This document shows, in pieces, positions 1-9,965 of a stretch of 64,000 bases of DNA. Numbering within the stretch: the first letter of the stretch is position 1; every line of letters begins with the position of its first letter. Both the position numbers and the translations under genes were made by a program. Under the pieces are notes generated by a model, which was given only the letters and a program-made list of their open reading frames with translations, was not told the DNA's origin and did not search any database. Location of the stretch: positions 224,495 to 288,494 of the forward strand of contig NZ_LMDM01000009.1 of assembly GCF_001425825.1 (NCBI RefSeq). The letters are read 5' to 3'. Source of the DNA: Rhizobacter sp. Root1238. Lineage in GTDB: Bacteria; Pseudomonadota; Gammaproteobacteria; Burkholderiales; Burkholderiaceae_C.

Positions 1-126
1 AGAAGATCGGCTTTGGGGATGGCGCGCGCCAGCGCGCTTCGTAGTCTGACTCGCCGGCACTGTTTGACCACAGCGAACGAAGTGAGCGGAGGGAGTTTGC
101 CGGCGCATCCCCGAAGCCGATCTTCT
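1..126. repeat. Long imperfect inverted repeat downstream of the ABC operon
   Basis: Bases 1-20 and 107-126 are reverse complements over 20 bases with one G/T-type mismatch. A second pair inside them, 52-59 and 98-105 (CGCCGGCA/TGCCGGCG), is perfect. The window edge may cut the element. It lies about 100 bases beyond the stop of the leftward permease gene, so it could serve as a 3' boundary for that operon, or be one copy of a dispersed intergenic repeat. No T-run follows it, so a simple intrinsic terminator is not evident. Confidence 0.55.
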
Positions 127-227
127 TCGTGGAGTCGGCCGCCAGGCCGACCGCCCCAGCATGAGCCCTCAGCCCATCCCCTCACCCGCCGCGACGCGAT
201 ACGCCAGCACCACACAGCCAGCGAGCA

Positions 228-1103
228 TCACTCCTTCACCGACCCCGTCATCCCCGACACATAGTGCTCGACAAAGAACGAGTAGATGAAGGCCACCGGC
301 AGCGAGCCGAGCAGCGCCCCCGCCATCAGCGACCCCCAGTGGTACACGTCGCCCTCCACCAGCTCGGTGATCACCCCCACCGGCACCGTCTTCATCTCCG
401 ATGACGAGATGAAGGTCAGCGCATAGATGAACTCGTTCCACGACAGCGTGAACGCGAAGATGCCGGCCGAGATCAGCCCCGGCACCGCCAGCGGCAGCAC
501 GATCTTCACCAGGATCTGCCAGCGGCTCGCACCATCGATCAGCGCGCATTCCTCCAGCTCGTACGGGATCGAGCGGAAGTAGCCCATCAGCAACCATGTG
601 CTGAACGGAATCAGGAAGGTCGGGTACGACAGGATCAGCGCCATGCGGGTGTCGAACAGCCCCAGCTGGAAGATGATCGCCGCCAGCGGAATGAACAGGA
701 TCGACGGCGGCACGAGGTACGCCAGGAAGATCGCCGCCCCCGCCGGCTTTGCCCCCTGGAAGCGCAACCGCTCGATCGCATACGCGGCCAGCACCGAGGC
801 CACCAGCGAGAGGATCGTCGAGGTCACCGACACCAGCACCGTGTTCCACAGCCACTCCGGGTAGGCCGTCTCGAACAGCAGCTTGTGGAAGTGCGCGAGC
901 GTCGGCTTGACGATCCAGAACGGGTTGCCGGTGCGCGCCAGCAGCTCCTCGTTCGGCTTGAACGACGTGACCACCATCCAGTAGAACGGGAACAGCAGCA
1001 CGAACACGAAGATGCCGAGCGGGATGTAGACGGTGACCCAGCGCCGCGGCAAGGTCTGCAGGTAATCCATGCCCTGCGAATCGGGCTTGTCCTGTTCCTT
1101 CAC
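228..1103 (-). CDS. Carbohydrate ABC transporter permease, MalG type
   Basis: Inner-membrane subunit of a carbohydrate importer, about 291 residues. An early hydrophobic segment (IFVFVLLFPFYWMVVTSFK) and further membrane spans are visible. The EAA-loop region reads ECALIDGASRWQILVKIVLP, close to the EAA signature with the conserved G, through which such permeases contact the ATPase. The GTG start overlaps the upstream permease stop as GTGA, which implies translational coupling. A later ATG (reading MDYLQT) is a possible alternative start. Substrate cannot be told from sequence; the family covers sugars, polyols and glycerol-3-phosphate. Confidence 0.9.
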   Translation of the reverse strand: MKEQDKPDSQGMDYLQTLPRRWVTVYIPLGIFVFVLLFPFYWMVVTSFKPNEELLARTGNPFWIVKPTLAHFHKLLFETAYPEWLWNTVLVSVTSTILSLVASVLAAYAIERLRFQGAKPAGAAIFLAYLVPPSILFIPLAAIIFQLGLFDTRMALILSYPTFLIPFSTWLLMGYFRSIPYELEECALIDGASRWQILVKIVLPLAVPGLISAGIFAFTLSWNEFIYALTFISSSEMKTVPVGVITELVEGDVYHWGSLMAGALLGSLPVAFIYSFFVEHYVSGMTGSVKE

Positions 1104-2008
1104 TTGTCGCCCCCCTGCTGCCATGCGCGCCGCTGCAGCCCGAAGTAGCTGAACATGATGGCCGCCAGCAGGAACGGCACCATCAGCGTCGCCAGCGCCG
1201 CGCCCTCGCCCAGCGCGCCGCCGGGAATCGCGCGCTGGAACGCCAGCGTCGCCATCAGGTGCGTCGCGTTCAGCGGGCCGCCGCGCGTCAGCACGTAGAT
1301 CAGCTGGAAGTCGGTGAAGGTGAACAGCACCGAGAAGGTCATCACCACCGCGATGATCGGCGACAGCAGCGGCAGCGTGACGTGGCGGAACTGCTGCCAC
1401 GGCGTCGCGCCGTCGATCGCCGAGGCTTCGTAGTACGACGGCGAGATCGTCTGCAGCCCCGCCAGCAGCGAGATCGCGACGAAAGGCACGCCGCGCCACA
1501 CGTTGGCGACGATGGTCGAGAAGCGCGCGTTCCACGGGTTGCCGAGGAAATCGACATACCGGTCGATCCAGCCGAGCTTCATCAGCACCCAGCTGATCAC
1601 CGAGAACTGCGCGTCGTAGATCCACCAGAACGCGATCGCCGACAGCGCGGTCGGCACGATCCACGGCAGCAGCACCACCGCGCGGAAGAACGACTTGAAC
1701 GGCAGGTTCTTGTTCAGCAGCACCGCGAGCCACAGGCCCAGCACGAACTTCAGGATGCTCGCGATCACCGTGTAGAACAGCGTGTTGAACAGCGCCAGCT
1801 GCGCGACGCTGTCGCCCACCAGGAACTCGAAGTTCTCGATGCCGATCCACGAGCCGCCGCGGCCGATCTTCGCGTCGGTGAAGCCGAGCCAGGTGCCCAG
1901 GCCCAGCGGGTAGGTCAGGAACAACAGCAACAGCACCGCGGCCGGCAGCATGAACGCCAGGCCGAGGGCGTTGCGGTTGTTCTGGAAGCGCTCGAGCAGC
2001 TTCACCAC
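1100..2008 (-). CDS. Carbohydrate ABC transporter permease, MalF type
   Basis: About 302 residues. First membrane segment near residues 15-35 (FMLPAAVLLLLFLTYPLG), then several more spans. The EAA-loop reads EASAIDGATPWQQFRHVTLP, typical of binding-protein-dependent permeases. It pairs with the MalG-type gene that follows to form the membrane channel. The GTG start sits directly at the binding-protein stop codon, and a second in-frame GTG follows one codon later. Several ATG-led extensions upstream read through the binding-protein gene and are rejected. Confidence 0.9.
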   Translation of the reverse strand: MVKLLERFQNNRNALGLAFMLPAAVLLLLFLTYPLGLGTWLGFTDAKIGRGGSWIGIENFEFLVGDSVAQLALFNTLFYTVIASILKFVLGLWLAVLLNKNLPFKSFFRAVVLLPWIVPTALSAIAFWWIYDAQFSVISWVLMKLGWIDRYVDFLGNPWNARFSTIVANVWRGVPFVAISLLAGLQTISPSYYEASAIDGATPWQQFRHVTLPLLSPIIAVVMTFSVLFTFTDFQLIYVLTRGGPLNATHLMATLAFQRAIPGGALGEGAALATLMVPFLLAAIMFSYFGLQRRAWQQGGDK

Positions 2009-2009
2009 G

Positions 2010-3326
2010 TCACACCTTGTAGTACCGCTCGGCCCGCTTCTGCGCCCGCTCCATCGCCTCCTTCGGCGTCTTCGAGCCGCTGCCGGCCTCGGCCACCATG
2101 TTCGGCACGATGAAGTCGGCCAGCGCGCCGGCCGAGGCGTAGCCCAGCTTGCCCGCATAACCCGCCGGCCGCAGGTTCTTCACGCTGTCGCGGTACGGCG
2201 TGTTCTTCGGGTCCACGCTCCACACCGCGCTCTTCTCGTAGGCCCGCAACGGCTGCGCGACATACCCGCCACCGCCTTGCAGCCACGGGTCGAACTGCTC
2301 CTGCTCCATCATGAAGCGCAGGAACTCCTTCGCCGCCTGCGGGTACTTGGTGTACTTGAAGATCATCTGGTTGAAGAACAGGTGGTACTCGGTCGGCACG
2401 CCCACCGGCCCGATCGGGAAGGCCGCATGGTTGATGTCGGCCGCCATCTCCTTCAGCTTCGGGTCGGGCGAGTTCTTCGCCGCGTAGTACACCGAGATGC
2501 CGTTGTTGGTGATGCTGATCTGCCCGTCGAGAAACGCCTTGTTGTTGTTCGGGTCCAGCCACGACAGCGTGCCCGGCACGAAGCTCGAATACAGCTCCTT
2601 CGCGTACTCCAGCGCCTTCAGCGTGGCCGGGCTGTCCAGCGTCACCTTGTTGTCCTTGTCGACCATCGCGCCGCCGAAGGCCCACAGCAGCCAGTGGCAC
2701 CAGCCGCTGTCGCCGGTCGCGTTGCCCAGCGCCATGCCGCCCGGCGTGCCCTTCGCGGCCAGCGCCTTGTACAGCTTCAGGAAGCCGTCGGTGTCCTTCG
2801 GCATGGTCTCGAAGCCGGCCGCCTTCATCAGGCTCTCGCGGTACACCACCAGCGAGCCGGCCGCACCGAGCGCCACGCCGATCCACTTCTTGCCGTCGGG
2901 CCGCAGGTAGGCCTCGCAGGCCGGGTACCAGCCGCCGTATTTCTTGCCGAGGTACTCGCACAGGTCGGTCACGTCGAGCAGCTTGTCGGGGTACAGGTTC
3001 GCGTCGTCGTTGGTCGACAAAATGATGTCGGGCCCGGCCCCGGTGTTGGCCGCCACCGCGGCCTTCGGGCGCACGTCCTCCCAGCCCTCGTTGTCGACCC
3101 GCACCTCGATGCCGGTCTTCTCGGTGAAGCGCTTGACGTTCGCCATGTACGCATCGATGTCGCCCTGCACGAAGCGGCTCCAGCGCAGCACGCGCAGCTT
3201 CGCGCCCTTCTCGGGCTTGTACGCGAGCGTCTGCGCACCGGCGCTCGGCGTCCACAGCGCACCGGAGCCCAGCGCGGCCACCCCGGCGGCCCCTTCCAGA
3301 AACTTGCGGCGATCGAATTCACTCAT
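2010..3326 (-). CDS. Extracellular solute-binding protein, family 1 (MalE-like), Tat signal
   Basis: Periplasmic binding protein of about 438 residues that delivers the substrate to the two downstream permeases. The N-terminus carries DRRKFLEG followed by a hydrophobic stretch and an SAGA cleavage region, a twin-arginine signal. This suggests export in folded form. The mature part fits the family-1 fold (VLRWSRFVQGD, PDIILSTNDDANLYP, PVGVPTEYH). The ATG is preceded by AGGAGA at good spacing. The gene lies between the ATPase (53-base gap) and the permeases, all leftward. Ligand unknown; the DenD-like dehydrogenase across the promoter region hints at a sugar acid or polyol. Confidence 0.92.
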   Translation of the reverse strand: MSEFDRRKFLEGAAGVAALGSGALWTPSAGAQTLAYKPEKGAKLRVLRWSRFVQGDIDAYMANVKRFTEKTGIEVRVDNEGWEDVRPKAAVAANTGAGPDIILSTNDDANLYPDKLLDVTDLCEYLGKKYGGWYPACEAYLRPDGKKWIGVALGAAGSLVVYRESLMKAAGFETMPKDTDGFLKLYKALAAKGTPGGMALGNATGDSGWCHWLLWAFGGAMVDKDNKVTLDSPATLKALEYAKELYSSFVPGTLSWLDPNNNKAFLDGQISITNNGISVYYAAKNSPDPKLKEMAADINHAAFPIGPVGVPTEYHLFFNQMIFKYTKYPQAAKEFLRFMMEQEQFDPWLQGGGGYVAQPLRAYEKSAVWSVDPKNTPYRDSVKNLRPAGYAGKLGYASAGALADFIVPNMVAEAGSGSKTPKEAMERAQKRAERYYKV

Positions 3327-3379
3327 CGTTGTCTCCTGGTCAAGTTGTGAAGCGGCGCACTGACGGCACCGTGTGGAAA

Positions 3380-4453
<1,074 letters not shown>

Positions 4454-4532
4454 GCGTCGTCCCTCTGCAAGGTGGTGGAAATCCCGAGCGTCGGGACAGC
4501 GCTGACCCATCGGCGCGCGACGGGGCACGCGG

Positions 4533-4561
4533 GTTGTATGACGACCCCACGGGCGTGTCAA
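4533..4561 (-). promoter_or_regulatory. Sigma-70-type promoter for the sugar ABC operon
   Basis: On the minus strand, -35 TTGACA (4561-4556) and -10 TACAAC (4538-4533) are separated by 17 bases. This places transcription start near 4526, about 70 bases before the ATPase start codon. Six of six -35 bases and four of six -10 bases match the consensus. Confidence 0.6.
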
Positions 4562-4645
4562 TCGGCGCTGCCCCTCCTCGCGTTTGCCCGGGCTGTGCGC
4601 GCATGATGGGTCGCGCCGGGCGTGCTGCCCGGCGGGAGGCATGCG

Positions 4646-5665
4646 ATGAAACTGCTGATCACCGGCGGCGCCGGCTTCGTCGGAACGCGGCTCGCGCAGG
4701 CGCTGCTCGCGCGCGGCACGCTGGCCGGGCGCCGCATCGAGACCCTGGTGCTGGCCGACCAGGTCGCGCCGCGCGCGGAACTGCTGGCCGACCCGCGCGT
4801 GAAGGCGCGCACCGGCGCGCTGCTGGCGCAATGCGATGCGCTGCGCGACGAGCCGTTCGACGGCGTGTTCCACCTCGCGTCGGCGGTGTCGGGCGAATGC
4901 GAGGCCGACTTCGAGCTCGGCCTGCGCTCCAACCTCGACAGCACGCGCGCGCTGTTCGATGCGCTGCGCGCGACCGTGCAGCACGGCGCGCCGGTGCCGC
5001 GGCTGGTGTTCTCCAGCTCGGTCGCGGTGTTCGGCCCGGACGCCGCGGTGCCGCTGCCGGCGCGCGTCGGCGACGACACGCTGCCGGCGCCGCAGACCTC
5101 GTACGGCACGCACAAGCTGATGTGCGAATACCTGCTGGCCGACTACACCCGCAAGGGCTTCATCGACGGCCGTGCGGCCCGGCTGATGACGGTGACGGTG
5201 CGCCCGGGGCGGCCGAACGGCGCGGCCTCGTCCTTCTTCTCCGGGATCATCCGCGAGCCGCTGGCCGGCGAAGACGCGGTGTGCCCGGTGTCGGCCAACG
5301 TCTGCCACCCGGTGGCCTCCCCGGCGCGCACGGTCGAGGGGCTGATCGCGGTGTACGAGGCGAGCCGCGAGGCCTTCCAGGGCCGGCTCGCGATGAACCT
5401 GCCGGCGCTGAACGTCTGCGTCGGACAGATGCTCGATGCGCTGGAAGAAGTGGCCGGCCGCGCGGTGCGCGAGCGGGTGCGCTTCGAAAGCGATGCGCGC
5501 ATCGCCGGCATCGTCGCCAACTGGCCGAAGGCGGCCGACGCGGCGCGCGCGGCCCACCTCGGGTTGAAACCCGACGGCAGCTTCACCGACATCGTCCGGC
5601 AGTACATCGCCGATTGCGAGGCCGCACCGGGCGGTGCCTCGGCGCTGAAAGGACTCGCGCGATGA
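4646..5665 (+). CDS. NAD-dependent epimerase/dehydratase family protein, D-erythronate dehydrogenase (DenD)-like
   Basis: Extended-SDR enzyme of about 339 residues. It starts with the Rossmann motif TGGAGFVGTRL near residues 6-16, has the active-site serine in VFSSSVAVFG, and the YxxxK motif in TSYGTHK. RPGRPNGAASSFFSGIIREPL matches the substrate-binding segment typical of DenD-like proteins, which oxidise four-carbon sugar acids at C2. That assignment rests on overall resemblance, not tested activity. Start chosen after GGGAGG; the stop overlaps the next start as ATGA. It is divergent from the ABC operon, suggesting uptake plus oxidation of one substrate. Confidence 0.8.
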   Translation: MKLLITGGAGFVGTRLAQALLARGTLAGRRIETLVLADQVAPRAELLADPRVKARTGALLAQCDALRDEPFDGVFHLASAVSGECEADFELGLRSNLDSTRALFDALRATVQHGAPVPRLVFSSSVAVFGPDAAVPLPARVGDDTLPAPQTSYGTHKLMCEYLLADYTRKGFIDGRAARLMTVTVRPGRPNGAASSFFSGIIREPLAGEDAVCPVSANVCHPVASPARTVEGLIAVYEASREAFQGRLAMNLPALNVCVGQMLDALEEVAGRAVRERVRFESDARIAGIVANWPKAADAARAAHLGLKPDGSFTDIVRQYIADCEAAPGGASALKGLAR

Positions 5666-6414
5666 ACCGCATCGACCTCGACGGCCGGGTCGCGATCGTC
5701 ACCGGCGGTGCGCAAGGCATCGGCTACGCGACCGCGCAGCGCCTGCTCCACTCGGGCGCGAAGGTGATCGTGTGGGACATCGACGAAGCCTTGCTGGCCC
5801 GCTCGCGCGAGGCGCTGCAGCCGCTCGGGCCGGTGGCGGCGCAGGTCGTCGAACTGAGCGACGAGACGGCCGTGCGACGGGCCGCCGATGCGGCCATCTC
5901 GCAATGGGGCCGGGTCGACATCCTGATCAACAACGCCGGCATCACCGGCGGCAACGGCACCACCTGGGAGCTGGCACCCGAGGTGTGGCGCCGCGTGATC
6001 GAGGTCAACCTGATCGCGCCCTACCTGACCTGCCGGGCGCTGGTGCCGCACATGATCGAGCGCGGCTACGGCCGCATCGTCAACATCGCGTCGGTGGCCG
6101 GCAAGGAGGGCAACCCGAACGCCTCGCACTACAGCGCGTCGAAGGCCGGGCTGATCGCGCTGACGAAGTCGCTCGCGAAGGAGCTGGCGACGAAGGGCGT
6201 GATCGTCAACGCGGTGACACCGGCCGCCGCGAAGACCGCGATCTTCGAGACGATGACGCAGGCGCACATCGACTTCATGCTGGCGAAGATCCCGATGGGC
6301 CGCTTCCTCGGCGTGGACGAGGCGGCCGCGATGATCGCGTGGCTGTCGTCGCAGGAGTGCTCGTTCAGCACCGGCGCGGTGTTCGACCTCACGGGCGGTC
6401 GGTCGACGTATTGA
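5662..6414 (+). CDS. SDR family NAD(P)-dependent oxidoreductase (FabG-like)
   Basis: Classical short-chain dehydrogenase of 250 residues. Cofactor motif TGGAQGIG near residue 16, NNAG, catalytic serine in NIASVAGKEG and YSASK are all present. It ends with a typical FDLTGG segment. Translationally coupled to the DenD-like gene, so likely a second oxidation/reduction step in the same sugar-acid pathway. Its 3' end overlaps the convergent methyltransferase gene by 26 bases. Confidence 0.88.
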   Translation: MNRIDLDGRVAIVTGGAQGIGYATAQRLLHSGAKVIVWDIDEALLARSREALQPLGPVAAQVVELSDETAVRRAADAAISQWGRVDILINNAGITGGNGTTWELAPEVWRRVIEVNLIAPYLTCRALVPHMIERGYGRIVNIASVAGKEGNPNASHYSASKAGLIALTKSLAKELATKGVIVNAVTPAAAKTAIFETMTQAHIDFMLAKIPMGRFLGVDEAAAMIAWLSSQECSFSTGAVFDLTGGRSTY

Positions 6415-7210
6415 GCTTGCGGCCCACCGCCTTGAAGAAGGTGTAGCAGAACACCCCGTCGGCCTCGGCCGTGCGCTGCAGGTCGTGCAGGCCCGCATCG
6501 AAGCCCTCCGGCGTCGCCAGGCCCGCCGCGAGTGCAGGCGCCCTCACCCCGTCGATCATCGCGTTGAAGGTCTTGCGGGTGAACCCGTCGACCCACGACG
6601 GCCGGCTCGCGTCGGCATAGACCATGCGCGGACTGACCCGCACGTCGGCAAAGCCCGCATCGCGCAACAGCGGCTGCAACGTGCGGCCGATCAGCGCATT
6701 GCCGCCTGCACGCCGTTGCAGCTCGACCTGGCAGGCGATCGCCGCCCGCGCCGCGTCGCTCTCCGGATGGAAGCACACCGTGCCGTGGTCGCCCTCGATC
6801 ACCGTGATGCTGCCGCCCGGCTTCAGCAGGCGGCCCAGCGTCGCCAGCACCGCGCCCGGCTGGGCGAGGTGCTCCAGCACGAAGCACACGAACACGTGGT
6901 CGAACGAGGCCGGCGCGAACGGCAGGTCGGCCAGGTCGGCCCACAGCAGCTCCACGTTGCCCAGCCGCGCCTGCTCGAGCCGCCGCCGTGCCTCGACCAG
7001 CGAGTCGTTCGAGATGTCGAAGGCGGTGAAGCGCGCCAGCGGGCTGCGCCGCGCGAGCGTCACCGTCTGCGCGCCGACGCCGCAGCCGGCTTCGAGCACC
7101 CGGCTGCCGGCCGGAAAGTGCGTGTCGGCATGCAGCAGGTCGATGAGGGTGCGCGCCTGGTCGGTCAGGCGCTCGGTTTCCTGCAGCTGGTAGCCGTGGA
7201 CATAGGACAT
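6389..7210 (-). CDS. Class I SAM-dependent methyltransferase
   Basis: Soluble protein of 273 residues. Motif I is VLEAGCGVGAQT near residues 39-50, followed by FTAFDIS (acidic end of beta-2), a motif-II-like ADLADLPF and motif III LLKPGGSITVIEGDHG. This is the Methyltransf_11/25 type fold; the methyl acceptor is unknown. Convergent with the SDR gene, sharing 26 bases at the 3' ends. It lies 66 bases after the AraC-family gene on the same strand and may be co-transcribed with it. Confidence 0.85.
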   Translation of the reverse strand: MSYVHGYQLQETERLTDQARTLIDLLHADTHFPAGSRVLEAGCGVGAQTVTLARRSPLARFTAFDISNDSLVEARRRLEQARLGNVELLWADLADLPFAPASFDHVFVCFVLEHLAQPGAVLATLGRLLKPGGSITVIEGDHGTVCFHPESDAARAAIACQVELQRRAGGNALIGRTLQPLLRDAGFADVRVSPRMVYADASRPSWVDGFTRKTFNAMIDGVRAPALAAGLATPEGFDAGLHDLQRTAEADGVFCYTFFKAVGRKLNTSTDRP

Positions 7211-7276
7211 GGCGGTGGACAGGGAGGAGTGGCGATGCCCGCAGTCTCCCGGCCCGCGCCGGCCCCGTCTTGAACG

Positions 7277-8092
7277 TTATTGCAGTCCCGCCGCCCGCCA
7301 TGCGCCGGGCGTGAAGCCGTACTGCCGCGTGAACACGCGCGTCATGTGGCTCTGGTCGGAGAACCCGCAATCGGCCGCCACCTCGGCCAGCGGCAGGCCG
7401 CGCCGGATCAGCCCGCGCGCCCGCTCGGCCCGCTGCTGCTGCAGCCACGCATGTGGCGGCAGCCCGCAGGCCTTCTCGAAGCGGCGCAGCAGCTGGTACT
7501 TGCTGGCGCCGACCATCGCGGCCAGCTCGTCCAGCGTCGGCGGGTTCTGCAGCTCGTCGGCCAGGCGCTCGCGCACGCGGCCGAGCTCGCCGCCGATCTC
7601 GCGCGGTGCCACGCGGCTGCCATGCCGCTCGACCAGCGCCCTGCAGACGTGCACCAGGGATTCCTCGCAGCCCAACGGCTCCATGCGCCGCTGCTCCCAC
7701 GCATCGAGCCGCGCGAACAGCTGCAGCAGCCCGGCCCGCAGCGGCGCATCGGCGATCACCGGCCGCGTCACCGCGAAGTCATCGCCGGTGCCGGCGAAGC
7801 GGGCCAGCGCCGCCGGGCTCAGGTACACCATGCGCCAGCGCCGCGACGCCGCGCCGAGCGGCTTGCCGTCATGCACCTCGCCGGGGTTGGTGGTGATCAC
7901 GTCGCCCGCCTGTGCATCGACCTGCCCGCGCCCGCTGGCCGAGCGCTGCGCGCCGCGCTCCATCAGGCCGACGCCGTAGGTCGCATGCCAGTGGCGGGCG
8001 TAGTGGCGGTCGCTGTCCATCGCGGTGCCGTGCACGCCCTCCCACGGCGAGGCACTGACGCGCGAGCTCGGGTTCGACGGTGGGGAAGCCAT
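7277..8092 (-). CDS. AraC family transcriptional regulator
   Basis: About 271 residues. The N-terminal half is a cupin-type sensor (AGDVITTNPGEVHDG). The C-terminal 100 residues hold the two helix-turn-helix units (LDELAAMVGASKYQLLRRFEKACG and LAEVAADCGFSDQSHMTRVFTRQYG region). The ATG at 8092 is used; an in-frame TTG at 8122 and an ATG near 8032 are alternatives, none with a clear ribosome site. Inducer unknown. The neighbouring methyltransferase is the obvious candidate target. Confidence 0.88.
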   Translation of the reverse strand: MASPPSNPSSRVSASPWEGVHGTAMDSDRHYARHWHATYGVGLMERGAQRSASGRGQVDAQAGDVITTNPGEVHDGKPLGAASRRWRMVYLSPAALARFAGTGDDFAVTRPVIADAPLRAGLLQLFARLDAWEQRRMEPLGCEESLVHVCRALVERHGSRVAPREIGGELGRVRERLADELQNPPTLDELAAMVGASKYQLLRRFEKACGLPPHAWLQQQRAERARGLIRRGLPLAEVAADCGFSDQSHMTRVFTRQYGFTPGAWRAAGLQ

Positions 8093-8257
8093 CGGCCGAT
8101 TGTGCCGCTGCCAATGTTTCAATCGTGAACGGCGCCGAAGTCGAACTGTGCGATATCACGTGACCGAAGTCGTCGCTTGAAAGGCCTTCTGGCGATCGGG
8201 TGGCAGGGCGACGATTTCGTCCTGGCGCATGTGCATGCGGGCTCCTTGCTGCTCACA

Positions 8258-8274
8258 GGAGGCGTGGCGCCTCC
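8258..8274. terminator. Hairpin downstream of the hydroxyacid dehydrogenase operon
   Basis: Perfect 7-bp stem with a 3-base loop (GGAGGCG-TGG-CGCCTCC), 53 bases beyond the stop of the leftward dehydrogenase gene. There is no T-run on either side, so termination would be weak or factor-assisted. The rest of the 8093-8326 gap shows no gene. Confidence 0.35.
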
Positions 8275-8326
8275 AACAGTGTTCAGCCTGACCGAAACCG
8301 GTGCATCGGTTCTTCATCGAAGTTCC

Positions 8327-9250
8327 TCAGCGGTTCAGCACGGCCAGCGCGTTCTTCACCGCGCCCACGCCCATCTTCACGTAGGCCTGCGCCGTCACGC
8401 CGCCGATGTGCGGGCTGAGCGTGATGCGGGGTTCGCCGTGGAAGGGATGCGGTGCCGTCATCGGCTCGACGGCGAAACTGTCGAGGCCGGCGCTCGCGAC
8501 CTGCCCGCTGCGCACCGCGTCGAGCAGGGCCGGCTCGTCGATCAGGCCGCCGCGGGCGGTGTTGACGACGATCACGCCCCGCCTGCACGTGGCCAGCGTC
8601 CGCGCATCGATCAGCTTCGCGTTGTCGGCCGTCAGCGGGCAGTGCAGCGAGATCGCGTCGGACCCGCGCCAGATCGCCTCGAGGTCCACGCGCTCGACAG
8701 GGGCCGGCAGCTCCTTCGCATACGGATCGAAACCGAGCACGCGCATGCCCATCGCATCGGCGATGCGCGCGACACGCAGGCCGATGGCCCCGAGGCCGAC
8801 GAGGCCCAGCGTGCGTCCTTCGAGCTCGACGCTCTTGTGCGTCGCCTTGTCCCAATGGCCGGCATGCATGCGCGCATCGAGCGCCACCACCGACTTCGCG
8901 CAGGCCAGCAGCAACGCCATCGCGTGCTCCGCCACCGCCGCCGCATTCGCGCCCGCCGCGGCAACGACCTCGATGCCGCGCGCTGCCGCGGCCGCCTTGT
9001 CGATCGTGTCGGTGCCGCTGCCGTGCTTGGAGATCACCTTCAGGCTCGGCGCCGCCGCCATCGCGGCGTCGCCCACGCTGCCGTAGCGCACGATGATCGC
9101 GACCGGGTCGTGATGCTGGCAGAGCGCGACGATGTCGTCGTCGGTCGGCGCCTTGCCGGCATAGATCACCTCGTGGTCGCCCAGCAGCGCCAGCGCCGCA
9201 GCGGCAAGGTCGGCGCCGGTGACAAGGAAGACGGGCTTGCCGGCGCTCAC
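8327..9250 (-). CDS. D-isomer-specific 2-hydroxyacid dehydrogenase
   Basis: NAD(P)-dependent enzyme of 307 residues, SerA/GhrB-like fold. Cofactor motif LGLVGLGAIGLRV near residues 146-158, substrate-binding arginine in VVNTARGGLID and catalytic histidine in SPHIGG are all present. GTG start, overlapping the RraA-family stop as GTGA. It is the last gene of a three-gene operon with an aldolase-like protein and a carboxylate-binding protein. A role in interconverting a 2-oxo and 2-hydroxy acid from an imported carboxylate is therefore likely. Exact substrate unknown. Confidence 0.88.
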   Translation of the reverse strand: MSAGKPVFLVTGADLAAAALALLGDHEVIYAGKAPTDDDIVALCQHHDPVAIIVRYGSVGDAAMAAAPSLKVISKHGSGTDTIDKAAAAARGIEVVAAAGANAAAVAEHAMALLLACAKSVVALDARMHAGHWDKATHKSVELEGRTLGLVGLGAIGLRVARIADAMGMRVLGFDPYAKELPAPVERVDLEAIWRGSDAISLHCPLTADNAKLIDARTLATCRRGVIVVNTARGGLIDEPALLDAVRSGQVASAGLDSFAVEPMTAPHPFHGEPRITLSPHIGGVTAQAYVKMGVGAVKNALAVLNR

Positions 9251-9945
9251 AACGATTCCCCTTCGCGGATCACGCCGGCCGCGCGCAGCGCAGCGTCGAG
9301 CCAGCCCGGGCGCAGCGCCTTGCGGCTGCGGATGTCGGCGATGCGCTGCGTTTCGGCCGCGACCTTCCCGGCCGCCAGCGGCAGCATCGCCGCGGCCTTC
9401 TCGCGCTCGATCACCGTCACGCCGTCGGCATCGCCGACCACCAGGTCACCGGGCTTCACCGTCACACCACCGACCGAGATCGGGTGATTCAGCCGGCCCG
9501 CGACACCCTTGGTCGGGCCATTCGGGTTGAGCCCGGCCGCGAACATCGGGAAGCCGAGTTCGCGGATGGCCTCGCTGTCGCGCACCGCGCCGTCGATCAC
9601 GACGGCGGCCACGCCGAGCGCTGCGGCCTGCTGGCTCATGATCTCGCCCATCAACGCGCTGCCCAGGTCACCCTTGCCGTCGACGACGATCACGTCGCCC
9701 GGCTTCGCCACCGCCAGTGCGGCGTGGATCATCAGGTTGTCGCCAGGACGCACCTCGACCGTGAGCGCCGGGCCGGCGAAGCGCATCGACGGTGCGAGCG
9801 GCGCGATGCGTCCGTGCAGGCCGCCGCGGCGCCCCGCCACATCGGCCAGGATGGACGACGGGAACCGGGCGGCCTGCGCGACGACGTCGGCAGTCACGCG
9901 TTCGAAGTCCCGGATCACGTCGGGCCATGCGGCAGCTGGACTCAT
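9247..9945 (-). CDS. RraA family protein (HMG/CHA aldolase or oxaloacetate decarboxylase type)
   Basis: About 232 residues. The metal/substrate site of the class II HMG/CHA aldolase group is visible: GDLGSALMGEIMS, then VVIDGAVRDSEAI with the conserved RD pair. Related enzymes cleave 4-carboxy-4-hydroxy-2-oxoadipate or decarboxylate oxaloacetate; RraA itself binds RNase E. The catabolic neighbours argue for an enzyme rather than the RNase regulator. Start supported by AAGGAGA seven bases upstream. A frame extension of over 1 kb upstream runs through the next gene and is rejected. Confidence 0.85.
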   Translation of the reverse strand: MSPAAAWPDVIRDFERVTADVVAQAARFPSSILADVAGRRGGLHGRIAPLAPSMRFAGPALTVEVRPGDNLMIHAALAVAKPGDVIVVDGKGDLGSALMGEIMSQQAAALGVAAVVIDGAVRDSEAIRELGFPMFAAGLNPNGPTKGVAGRLNHPISVGGVTVKPGDLVVGDADGVTVIEREKAAAMLPLAAGKVAAETQRIADIRSRKALRPGWLDAALRAAGVIREGESL

Positions 9946-9965
9946 GCGAATCTCCTTGAAAACAG

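Noticed and set aside
8169-8400. A plus-strand gene beginning near 8177
   Set aside because: It runs antisense through the hydroxyacid dehydrogenase gene and its product has no recognisable features.
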